A DNA stretch of 10,323 nt from JBEBBU01 sp041158225 (GTDB lineage Bacteria > Pseudomonadota > Gammaproteobacteria > Methylococcales > Methylococcaceae): contig JBEBBU010000181.1 in NCBI GenBank assembly GCA_041158225.1, positions 1-10,323 on the forward strand. The letters run 5' to 3'. Below are positions 1 to 6,482 of this stretch, in pieces (within the stretch, counting starts at the first letter, position 1; each line of letters starts with the position of its first letter). Under the pieces are notes generated by a model, which worked only from the letters and a program-made list of their open reading frames with translations, was not told where the DNA came from and searched no databases. The translations under genes were made by a program, and so were the position numbers.

Positions 1-247
1 TGCCATCGCCACTGCCACCGAGACCACCTCCCGCGCCATACCCACCACCCTGACCGCCGACACCGCCGTAAGCACCACCCGAACCGCCCAGCGCGCCATA
101 CTTGCCAACCTGGGCGCCACCGCCCACACCGCCAGTGACGCCCTCACCAAGACCGTCTTCACCTTCCTTGACGTCGCCTTTGGAACTGCAGCCCGTGGCG
201 AGTAATGCTGCCAGCGTCAAGGCCAGAAATGAATGCGAATGTTTCAT
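1..247 (-). CDS. pal: Pal, peptidoglycan-associated outer-membrane lipoprotein (N-terminal part only)
   Basis: Partial gene: 82 codons from the ATG at 247 before the left window edge. Pal is the outer-membrane lipoprotein of the Tol-Pal system; it binds peptidoglycan and TolB through a C-terminal OmpA-like domain, which would lie outside this window. Visible here are a short lipoprotein signal peptide (residues 1-19) with a hydrophobic core and an LLATGC lipobox. The lipidated cysteine would be C20, followed by serines, which fits outer-membrane sorting. A charged segment (residues 23-31) leads into a very glycine-rich linker: about 29 of residues 32-82 are Gly, with scattered Tyr, Ala and Ser. 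The start is supported by an AGGGG ribosome site 7 bases upstream. It follows tolB by 27 bases, the usual position for pal. The identification rests on the lipoprotein signal plus gene order, because the diagnostic domain is not visible. Confidence 0.82.
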   Translation of the reverse strand, partial: MKHSHSFLALTLAALLATGCSSKGDVKEGEDGLGEGVTGGVGGGAQVGKYGALGGSGGAYGGVGGQGGGYGAGGGLGGSGDG

Positions 248-254
248 GATATTT

Positions 255-259
255 CCCCT
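255..259 (-). promoter_or_regulatory. Ribosome binding site of pal
   Basis: AGGGG on the minus strand, 7 bases before the ATG at 247, in the 27-base tolB-pal spacer (248-274). It fixes the lipoprotein start. I see no terminator or convincing promoter in the spacer, so pal is probably co-transcribed with tolB. Confidence 0.65.
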
Positions 260-274
260 GATGAATATGAATGC

Positions 275-1564
275 TTAGGGTGACCAGGCAGGCTCACGCA
301 CCGTTCCTGAATCTACCCTCAAATCCTGCTGGAATTTGCCATCTGCCGAAATGGCAGAAAGCTGACTGCGTCCACCTGAGCGCGAGGCATAAAGAATCAT
401 GCTGCCATTGGGTGCAAAACCTGGTGACTCATCCTGAGGCCCGCGTGTCAGCACCCTGACGGCATGTGTTGCCAGATCCATGAGCGCGATGCGGAAGCCA
501 TTGCCACTACCATGCACCATGGCCATGCTACGACCATCAGGCGAGAATACGCCTCGGGCATTATAGTTGCCCTCATAAGTCAGACGCCTGGCAGCACCAC
601 CGGACGGCGATATAAGATAAAGTTGTGGCTTGCCGCCACGATCAGAAGTAAAGACAATCTGCTGCCCATCAGGCGACCAGGAAGGCTCGGTGTCAATACC
701 ATGGCTGTCCGTCAGACGCTGCATCAATCCGCTGGCCATGCTATAGACATAAATCTCGGGATCACCGTCCTTGGACAGCGTCAGCGCAAGACTGCGGCCA
801 TCGGGTGACCAGGCTGGAGCGCCATTAATACCAGGTGTTTCCGATATCTTGTGACGCTGACCATTGGTCAGATTCTGTATCCAGATGGCTGGACGCTTGT
901 TTTCGAAAGAGACATAGGCAAGCTGCTTGCCATCCGGTGACCAGGCTGGCGACATCAGCGGCTCAACAGAACTCAGGATCGTCTGTGGATTGAAACCATC
1001 CGTATCGGCGATCTGCAGACGGTACTGGCGGTTGGCAGGCACATCCCCCACCACATTGACATAGGCCACACGGGTCGCAAATGACCCACTCTGGCCAAGA
1101 ATATACTTGTAGACGACATCCGCAATCTGATGAGCGCCGGCTCTGGCATCTGCGCCTGCAAAAGGCAGGCGGTAACTGACCACCACAGCCGAACGTACGA
1201 CATCCACCACATGGAAATCCGCCTGGAACTGCCCAGCACCGGCGGGCTCAATGCGCCCGACTACCACGAACTCCTGGCCACGTGAACGCCAGGCGCCCGC
1301 ATCAACTTCCTGAGGGGCGGTGGGCCGTTCGCTGTAGCCTGCCTCAGCCAGCGGCTGGAAACGTCCACTGCGCTGCAGATCGGATGAAACCACGGAGCCA
1401 ATAGCTACGCCTGACGACTGCTGGCCGGCAAAAGGTACGATGGTAATGGGAATCGCAGCATCCACCCCCTGGGTAATCTGCACGCGCAACTCGGCATGTA
1501 GCGGCGTAACCGCGAAACAAAGTGTAAGCCACCAAAGAACTCTCGCGCTCATTCGCTGCAACAT
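275..1564 (-). CDS. tolB: TolB, periplasmic beta-propeller protein of the Tol-Pal system
   Basis: TolB is a soluble periplasmic protein that shuttles between the TolA side and Pal and helps deploy Pal to division sites. The protein is 429 residues, the usual family length (about 430). Residues 1-24 form a Sec signal peptide ending PLHA, so the mature protein would begin ELRVQI, the region that in E. coli TolB forms the TolA-binding strand. An N-terminal alpha/beta domain runs to about residue 165. A six-bladed propeller follows, with repeated WSPDG-type turns at 208-212, 252-256, 296-300, 340-344 (FSPDG), 383-387 (FAPNG) and a final AWSP at the C-terminus. The ATG at 1564 has a GGAG six bases upstream and lies 3 bases after the tolA stop. 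An internal ATG (codon 5) has no ribosome site. Family and context agree fully. Confidence 0.97.
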   Translation of the reverse strand: MLQRMSARVLWWLTLCFAVTPLHAELRVQITQGVDAAIPITIVPFAGQQSSGVAIGSVVSSDLQRSGRFQPLAEAGYSERPTAPQEVDAGAWRSRGQEFVVVGRIEPAGAGQFQADFHVVDVVRSAVVVSYRLPFAGADARAGAHQIADVVYKYILGQSGSFATRVAYVNVVGDVPANRQYRLQIADTDGFNPQTILSSVEPLMSPAWSPDGKQLAYVSFENKRPAIWIQNLTNGQRHKISETPGINGAPAWSPDGRSLALTLSKDGDPEIYVYSMASGLMQRLTDSHGIDTEPSWSPDGQQIVFTSDRGGKPQLYLISPSGGAARRLTYEGNYNARGVFSPDGRSMAMVHGSGNGFRIALMDLATHAVRVLTRGPQDESPGFAPNGSMILYASRSGGRSQLSAISADGKFQQDLRVDSGTVREPAWSP

Positions 1565-1567
1565 CCA

Positions 1568-3223
1568 TTACTCCGGACTGAATTCAAACTCAAAACTCTT
1601 AAGTTTCTCGGCAACCTTGGCATCTGGGGGCATGGGCAAAGGTGAAGCCATCTTGACTGCCGATTCTGCGGAGCGGTCGAAAGCATCATCGCCACTACTC
1701 TTGATCACCCTTGCCTCGACGACTGCGCCTGACATCTGCAGTTTGACCAGAATTATACAGGACATGCCGCGATGCGCAGAAGCGGGCTTGCGCCATAGAT
1801 TGTTAACTGGTGGCTTGATCCGCTTGCGCGCCCATTCATGAGCGGCCTGCTCTGCCTTGCGTTCAGCAGCCTGACGCTGCTCAGCCTCCAGTTGCGCCTG
1901 TAATTCTCCTTCCAGTTCCAGCTGGCGGCGGAGACGCTGTTTTTCTTCTTCCTGGGCTTTTTTCACCTCGGCATCATGCTGGGCTTTAGCCTGCGCTTCG
2001 GCAGCTTTTTTCTTCTTTTCTGCCTCTTCCTGCGCCTTTTTGCGCGCCTGCTCCGCGGCCTTGGCCTCAGCCGCTACCCTGGCAGCTTCAGCTGCTTTTG
2101 CTTCTGCTGCAGCTTTAGCCTCAGCAGCCTTACGCGCCGCCAGCTCCTCGGCTTTTTTGCGTGCCTCTTCCTCTTTCCTCTTCTGGGCTTCGAGTTTTTT
2201 CTGCGCTTCGGCTTCAGCTGCTTTGGCCGCTTTTTCCTTCAGCAGTTTTTCTTCCTGCTCAAGCTTTTTCCTGCGTTCCTCAGCTTCCTTTTCCTGCTTC
2301 TCGCGCTCGGCCTTCTCGTGCTCCAGCTTCTTCTGCGCCTCGGCCTTTTCGTGTTCGGCTTTCTCGTGCTCCAGCTTCTTCTGCGCCTCAGCCTTGTCGC
2401 GCTCGGCTTTCTCGTGCTCCAGCTTCTTCTGTGCCTCAGCCTTGTCGCGCTCGGCCTTCTCGTGCTCCAGCTTCTTCTGTGCCTCAGCCTTGTCACGCTC
2501 GGCCTTCTCGTGCTCCAGCTTCTTCTGGGCCTCGGCCTTTTCGTGTTCGGCTTTCTCGTGTTCCAGCTTCTTCTGCGCCTCAGCCTTCTCGCGCTCGGCC
2601 TTCTCGTGCTCCAGTTTCTTCTGTGCCTCAGCCTTGTCACGCTCGGCCTTCTCGTGTTCCAGCTTCTTCTGCGCCTCAGCCTTCTCGTGCTCCAGCTTCT
2701 GCGCCTCGGCCTTTTCATGTTCGGCTTTCTCGTGCTCCAGTTTCTTCTGGGCCTCAGCCTTCTCGCGCGCCTTTTCCTCAGCTTCCTGCTGCCTGCGGAC
2801 TTCTTCAGCCTGCCGCGCTTCTTCAGCTGCTCGGGCGGCTTCAGCCTCTGCCTTTTCACGTGCCAGTCTTGCCTGCTCAACCGCTGGATCTTCCACAAAA
2901 GAAGGTGGCTGCGGTATTTCTGGCACAGCGGGTTCCGGCAGTTCCTCAACAGGAACTTCCTCAGTGATTTCGGATGGCAAGGGCTCGGGCGCTGGAGGAA
3001 CCGGCTCAGGTTTTACCGGAATTTCAGACTGTTTAAGCCGCTCCGCTTCCCTGATTACAGCCGGATCATCCATGGTCACAGCGTGCATGATCATGGTCTG
3101 ATCAGGAGCCGGAGGATCTTCCTGCGCATCAAAGCGCAGGGCAAAAAGCACGAGGATAATCAGGTGAGCCAGTAAGGAAAGTACCAGCGGCTTTCGCAGA
3201 CTGCGCGGGTCGTCGTCTCTCAT
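1568..3223 (-). CDS. tolA: TolA, inner-membrane-anchored periplasm-spanning protein with a long 16-residue repeat domain
   Basis: TolA transmits proton-motive-force-driven motion from TolQR to TolB/Pal at the outer membrane. The product is 551 residues, longer than E. coli TolA (421). An N-terminal transmembrane helix (about 12-31) carries the SxxxH motif (S16, H20) that contacts the TolQR motor. A proline/glutamate-rich stretch follows at about 69-113, resembling the TonB linker. Domain II is a long charged helix (about 114-460) containing ten copies of LEHEKAE at 16-residue spacing (162-307), then alanine/lysine-rich helix. Domain III (about 463-551) is a TolA/TonB-type C-terminal domain with a GDDAFDRS segment and SPLPMPP. 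It has one cysteine (C489); the second cysteine of the E. coli disulfide appears replaced by Asp (near 516). The ATG at 3223 overlaps the tolR stop as TGATG; a TTG one codon upstream is less likely. Confidence 0.95.
   Translation of the reverse strand: MRDDDPRSLRKPLVLSLLAHLIILVLFALRFDAQEDPPAPDQTMIMHAVTMDDPAVIREAERLKQSEIPVKPEPVPPAPEPLPSEITEEVPVEELPEPAVPEIPQPPSFVEDPAVEQARLAREKAEAEAARAAEEARQAEEVRRQQEAEEKAREKAEAQKKLEHEKAEHEKAEAQKLEHEKAEAQKKLEHEKAERDKAEAQKKLEHEKAEREKAEAQKKLEHEKAEHEKAEAQKKLEHEKAERDKAEAQKKLEHEKAERDKAEAQKKLEHEKAERDKAEAQKKLEHEKAEHEKAEAQKKLEHEKAEREKQEKEAEERRKKLEQEEKLLKEKAAKAAEAEAQKKLEAQKRKEEEARKKAEELAARKAAEAKAAAEAKAAEAARVAAEAKAAEQARKKAQEEAEKKKKAAEAQAKAQHDAEVKKAQEEEKQRLRRQLELEGELQAQLEAEQRQAAERKAEQAAHEWARKRIKPPVNNLWRKPASAHRGMSCIILVKLQMSGAVVEARVIKSSGDDAFDRSAESAVKMASPLPMPPDAKVAEKLKSFEFEFSPE
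2300..2764 (-). repeat. 48-base tandem repeat array inside tolA
   Basis: On the plus strand the phrase cttctcgtg(c/t)tccag recurs, with its (c/t)tccag part at 2321, 2369, 2417, 2465, 2513, 2561, 2609, 2657, 2690 and 2735. Spacing is exactly 48 bases for seven intervals, then 33 and 45. Each 48-base unit encodes a 16-residue block, LEHEKAE(R/H)(D/E)KAEAQKK. The 33-base interval is a shortened 11-residue unit and the 45-base one lacks a single lysine codon, so every length change keeps the frame. Units differ by only a few, mostly silent, third-base changes, which suggests recent duplication or gene conversion. The array encodes the first half of TolA helical domain II. Confidence 0.93.
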
Positions 3224-3669
3224 CAATTCTCGACTGGGCTGGTCATGAGGCCAACACTGGGAACACCGGCATTCTTCAATGCAGCCATGACGGTGATGAT
3301 ACGGCCATAATCCACATGCTGATCGCCGCGGATCAGGACAGCCTGACCAGGCTTTGACTGTAACGCATGCATCACTTCCTCGGTGAGTTCCTGCGGTTCC
3401 ATCTGCACATCACCCTGATTACCTGCATCCAGGAACAGCAGGCCTTCACGGTTGATACTGACAATAATCGGCTTGTCCTGAGATGGATCAATACTCCTTG
3501 CCTCGGCCTGTGGCAGTTCGACATCCACCCCCGACTGCAACATGGGTGCTGTAACCATGAAAATGATCAGTAGCACCAGCGATACATCAATATAGGGAAC
3601 CACATTGATTTCAGCTACCGGTTGCCGGCGCCGCTGGCCTCGACCACGCCCACCTCCACCGACATTCAT
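3223..3669 (-). CDS. tolR: TolR, proton-channel and peptidoglycan-binding subunit of the Tol motor
   Basis: TolR belongs to the ExbD/TolR family and forms the proton-conducting stator core with TolQ. The protein is 148 residues, near the family norm. A Gly/Arg-rich cytoplasmic head (residues 2-16) precedes the conserved INVVPYIDVSLVLLIIFMV segment. The single transmembrane helix (about 27-45) carries the essential aspartate D28, equivalent to D23 of E. coli TolR. The periplasmic part ends with the typical VLIRGDQHVDYGRI segment and an amphipathic C-terminal helix. The ATG overlaps the tolQ stop by 4 bases (ATGA), and its own stop overlaps the tolA ATG by 1 base. Both junctions suggest translational coupling, as expected for subunits made in a fixed ratio. 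Confidence 0.97.
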   Translation of the reverse strand: MNVGGGGRGRGQRRRQPVAEINVVPYIDVSLVLLIIFMVTAPMLQSGVDVELPQAEARSIDPSQDKPIIVSINREGLLFLDAGNQGDVQMEPQELTEEVMHALQSKPGQAVLIRGDQHVDYGRIITVMAALKNAGVPSVGLMTSPVEN

Positions 3670-4343
3670 TGCGCGTGCGCCTGCCGGTGCAGCAGCCCCA
3701 GAAACTCCTCGGTAAAGGTTTCATAGCGGTTGCTGAGACGACCGATATTCGTGGAATAACGGTTATAGGCCATCACGGCTGGGATGGCAGCAAAAAGCCC
3801 CATGGCAGTTGCCACCAGTGCTTCAGAAATACCGGGCGCCACCATGGCAAGTGTGGCCTGTTTGACGCTGCCCAGTGAACGGAAAGAGTTCATGATGCCC
3901 CAGACGGTACCAAACAGACCGATATAAGGGCTGGTGGAACCCACCGTGGCCAGAAATGGCAGACGCTCGTCCAGACGGTCAAGCTCACGGTTCAGCGCCA
4001 CACGCATGGTACGCTGAGTACCCTCCATGATAGCTTCCGGTGTGATGCCGTTCTGCTGGCGCAAACGGCCAAACTCCTTGAAGCCTGCCAGGAAGATGCT
4101 TTCCATGCCTTCACATTCATATTCATCCTTGGCGAGCTGGCGATACAGGTCAGCAAGGTCAATCCCTGACCAGAACCTTTCCTCAAACTCGTCCGAGCCC
4201 TGCTCGGCACGCTGGATTTCACGGTATTTACCGAAAATATAGGTCCAGGAAACCACAGAAGCGCTCATGAGTATGAACATGACGCACTGGACAACCAGAC
4301 TGGCCTCAGTAATAAGGGATATAAATGACGGTTCGGAATTCAT
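3666..4343 (-). CDS. tolQ: TolQ, three-helix inner-membrane motor subunit
   Basis: TolQ belongs to the MotA/TolQ/ExbB family and forms the scaffold around TolR helices, using the proton gradient to drive TolA. With the ATG at 4343 the protein is 225 residues (E. coli 230). Transmembrane helices lie at about 16-37, 129-150 and 167-190. The channel threonines appear at T146 (GLFGTVWG) and T179 (LVATAMG), one position from the E. coli T145 and T178. That supports the ATG rather than the TTG at 4376, which would add 11 residues. Neither start has a clear Shine-Dalgarno sequence. The gene follows ybgC by 42 bases and overlaps tolR by 4. Confidence 0.96.
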   Translation of the reverse strand: MNSEPSFISLITEASLVVQCVMFILMSASVVSWTYIFGKYREIQRAEQGSDEFEERFWSGIDLADLYRQLAKDEYECEGMESIFLAGFKEFGRLRQQNGITPEAIMEGTQRTMRVALNRELDRLDERLPFLATVGSTSPYIGLFGTVWGIMNSFRSLGSVKQATLAMVAPGISEALVATAMGLFAAIPAVMAYNRYSTNIGRLSNRYETFTEEFLGLLHRQAHAQ

Positions 4344-4385
4344 GGGGACGGGAAGACTGGAATACGGATATTGCAACCTATTAAA

Positions 4386-4802
4386 TCATTTAAGCTTCAG
4401 GATATCCAGCAAAGCTTGCGGCAGGGCACAGGGCCTGAAGTTACTGATCTGCAGGCTGGCCACCATCACTTCAGCAGTACAGAGTGGATCCGGGTCACCT
4501 GCACGGTACACGGACTGGATAAAGGTCATACTGGCACGCCGCACATCGCGGATTTCGACCATCACATCAAGGGCATCATTGAAACGCGCAGGACGCCGGT
4601 ATTCAATGTTCATGCTTTTGACTACAAACACAATCCCCAGCTTTTCACGGATATCCGTCTGCTCCAGTCCATGATGGCGCAGCATTTCAGTACGGGCCCG
4701 CTCCATGAAACAAAGATAGTTGGCATGGTAAACCACCCCGCCAGCATCCGTATCCTCATAATAGACACGCACCGGCCAGCGGAAACAGGCTGCTTCACTC
4801 AT
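4386..4802 (-). CDS. ybgC: YbgC, acyl-CoA thioesterase of the tol-pal cluster
   Basis: A hotdog-fold thioesterase of the 4-hydroxybenzoyl-CoA thioesterase family. E. coli YbgC is reported to act on acyl-CoAs and to associate with phospholipid-synthesis enzymes at the inner membrane; its role in Tol function is unsettled. The product is 138 residues (E. coli 134). The N-terminal FRWPVRVYYEDTDAGGVVYH block is nearly the family signature, with Y15, the nucleophilic or base residue D19 and H26 matching E. coli Y14, D18 and H25. The frame stays open further upstream, but the ATG at 4802 is chosen because AGGA lies 8 bases before it and because it reproduces the E. coli N-terminus. It overlaps the ruvB stop by 8 bases. 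Confidence 0.95.
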   Translation of the reverse strand: MSEAACFRWPVRVYYEDTDAGGVVYHANYLCFMERARTEMLRHHGLEQTDIREKLGIVFVVKSMNIEYRRPARFNDALDVMVEIRDVRRASMTFIQSVYRAGDPDPLCTAEVMVASLQISNFRPCALPQALLDILKLK

Positions 4803-5829
4803 CGCCAGCATCCTGACTGTCCAGACCAGCGGCGCGGGCTGCCAGACCAAAATGCTGATAGGCCAGTTGTGTGGCTACCCGGCCGCGCGGGGTACGCATC
4901 ATGAAGCCCTGCTGGATCATGAAAGGTTCCAGCACATCCTCAATGGTGCCCCGATCCTCGCCAATCGCTGCCGCCAGACTGTCCAGGCCGACCGGGCCAC
5001 CATCAAATTTTTCGATCATGGTTTCCAGCAGTTTACGGTCGAGCAGGTCAAATCCTTCACTGTCCACATTCAGTACCGTCAGCGCCCTGTCAGCAATCAC
5101 CTGATCGATATGCCCATTGGATAGCACCTGGGCAAAATCACGCACCCGCCGCAGCAGACGGTTGGCAATACGCGGCGTACCCCGTGCACGGCGAGCAATT
5201 TCCAGAGCACCGTCACGGCTGATTTCACAGCCCATGATACTGGCTGAACGACTGACAATCTGGTGCAGTTCATCCACGGTATAAAACTGCAGACGGTTGA
5301 TGATGCCGAAGCGGTCACGCAACGGCGAAGTCAGCAGACCTGCCCTAGTGGTCGCCCCTACCAGGGTAAAAGGCGGCAGATCCAGCTTGATAGAGCGGGC
5401 AGCCGGGCCTTCACCGATCATGATATCGATCTGGTAATCCTCCAGTGCCGGATAGAGGATTTCTTCCACCGTCGCAGACAGGCGGTGAATCTCGTCGATA
5501 AACAGCACATCATGCGGTTCAAGATTAGTGAGAAGTGCCGCAAGATCACCGGCCTTTTCCAGAATCGGGCCAGAGGTATGACGGATATTGACGCCCAGTT
5601 CAGCCGCAATGATCGAAGCCAGCGTAGTTTTACCGAGACCTGGGGGACCAAAAATCAGCACATGATCCAGTGCCTCACCGCGCTTGAGGGCGGCCTGGAT
5701 ATAGATCCCCATCTGCTCGCGCATTGCCTTCTGGCCAATGTACTCATCCAGCCGCTTGGGGCGCATGGCGCGGTCAGCACTTTCATCATCCTGTCGGCCG
5801 TGGGGCGATACCAGTCGTGGTTCCAGCAT
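4795..5829 (-). CDS. ruvB: RuvB, Holliday junction branch-migration ATPase
   Basis: RuvB is the AAA+ hexameric motor that, loaded by RuvA, pumps DNA through Holliday junctions during recombinational repair. The protein is 344 residues (E. coli 336). Motifs in order: Walker A GPPGLGKT at 61-68, Walker B LFIDEIH at 109-115, sensor I GATTRAG at 158-164, the arginine-finger segment RDRFG at 171-175, and the sensor II region GTPRIANRLLRR at 217-228. A C-terminal winged-helix domain contains GEDRGTIEDVLEPFMIQQGF. All key residues are present. The ATG at 5829 has an AGGAG about 10 bases upstream and an AGGA nearer. The gap from ruvA is 17 bases, and the stop overlaps ybgC by 8. Confidence 0.98.
   Translation of the reverse strand: MLEPRLVSPHGRQDDESADRAMRPKRLDEYIGQKAMREQMGIYIQAALKRGEALDHVLIFGPPGLGKTTLASIIAAELGVNIRHTSGPILEKAGDLAALLTNLEPHDVLFIDEIHRLSATVEEILYPALEDYQIDIMIGEGPAARSIKLDLPPFTLVGATTRAGLLTSPLRDRFGIINRLQFYTVDELHQIVSRSASIMGCEISRDGALEIARRARGTPRIANRLLRRVRDFAQVLSNGHIDQVIADRALTVLNVDSEGFDLLDRKLLETMIEKFDGGPVGLDSLAAAIGEDRGTIEDVLEPFMIQQGFMMRTPRGRVATQLAYQHFGLAARAAGLDSQDAGDE
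4811..4814 (-). promoter_or_regulatory. Ribosome binding site deciding the ybgC start
   Basis: AGGA on the minus strand, 8 bases before the ATG at 4802 and inside the ruvB 3' end. The alternative ATG at 4811 would sit directly against an AGG and is too close to use it. The longer open frame back to 4850 has no comparable site. Confidence 0.6.
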
Positions 5830-5846
5830 GATCCTGTACTCCTGTG

Positions 5847-6482
5847 TCAGCGCCTGACCGATGCCTGCAACGCCAGACGGATCAGTTCTTCCGCACTGAG
5901 AGCAGCATCCTCAGCCCAGGGAGACAGCAACTGCGTAGCTTCGGCGGCCTTGAATCCGAGCGTCTGCAACGCACTCAGGGCTTCCTGATGCGCCGCTGCC
6001 AGCCTGTTCGCAGGCGATGCAGGTACGGAAGCCGATGAGGATTTACCACCCGGATCAGACTGGAGCGAAGCTCCATGCCATTCCGGCAGACGATCCCTGA
6101 CCTCGATCAGCAGGCGTTCGGCAGTTTTTTTGCCTATACCGGGCAAACGCACCAGACGGGCGGCATCCTGACACTGCACACAGTCATAGAAATCAGCCAC
6201 ACTCATCCCGGACAGGATCACCAGTGCCATTCTGGCACCAATACCCGTCACCCGAATCAGGCAGCGGAACAGCGCCCGCTCAGCCTCGGTACTGAAACCA
6301 TAGAGCAGATGCGCGTCTTCCCGGACAATCAGATGCGTCAGCAGATGGACTTCCTGCCCCTCATCCGGCAACTGGCTGAAGGTGGACATCGGCGCTTCCA
6401 GTTCGTAGCCTACCCCGCCAACATCCAGCACCAGCCTGGGCGCCCGCCGCTGTGCCACCTGCCCCCGCAAGAATCCGATCAC
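5847..6482 (-). CDS. ruvA: RuvA, Holliday junction recognition subunit
   Basis: RuvA tetramers bind the four-way junction and recruit RuvB. The protein is 211 residues (E. coli 203). The OB-fold domain I (about 1-63) carries the acidic-pin residues E55 and D56. Domain II has two helix-hairpin-helix motifs, VTGIGARM (78-85) and LPGIGKKTAE (113-122). A Ser/Pro/Gly-rich linker (about 135-160) leads to the RuvB-binding domain III (about 160-211). I chose the GTG at 6482: it lies 6 bases after a GGAGG, gives N-terminus and acidic-pin numbering identical to E. coli RuvA, and overlaps the ruvC stop as GTGA. The alternative is the ATG at 6485, only 3 bases from GGAGG and adding one residue. Confidence 0.96.
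   Translation of the reverse strand: MIGFLRGQVAQRRAPRLVLDVGGVGYELEAPMSTFSQLPDEGQEVHLLTHLIVREDAHLLYGFSTEAERALFRCLIRVTGIGARMALVILSGMSVADFYDCVQCQDAARLVRLPGIGKKTAERLLIEVRDRLPEWHGASLQSDPGGKSSSASVPASPANRLAAAHQEALSALQTLGFKAAEATQLLSPWAEDAALSAEELIRLALQASVRR

Noticed and set aside
2300..2764. CRISPR-like array
   Set aside because: The regular repeats have no unique spacers and are an in-frame coding repeat of tolA.
1976..3175. Long open frames of 399, 353 and 268 codons antisense to tolA
   Set aside because: They are by-products of the tolA repeat: the complementary strand of Glu/Lys/Ala codons lacks stops in all frames. The translations are low-complexity Leu/Phe, Ser/Phe or Arg/Pro strings with no family features.
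1568..3223. YebC acting specifically on TolA through polyproline stalling
   Set aside because: TolA here has several Pro-Pro pairs but I see no run of three or more prolines, so the functional link to neighbouring yebC is too weak to claim.
4803..4850. N-terminal extension of YbgC by 16 residues
   Set aside because: It has no family counterpart, and the AGGA-spaced ATG at 4802 matches the E. coli N-terminus.
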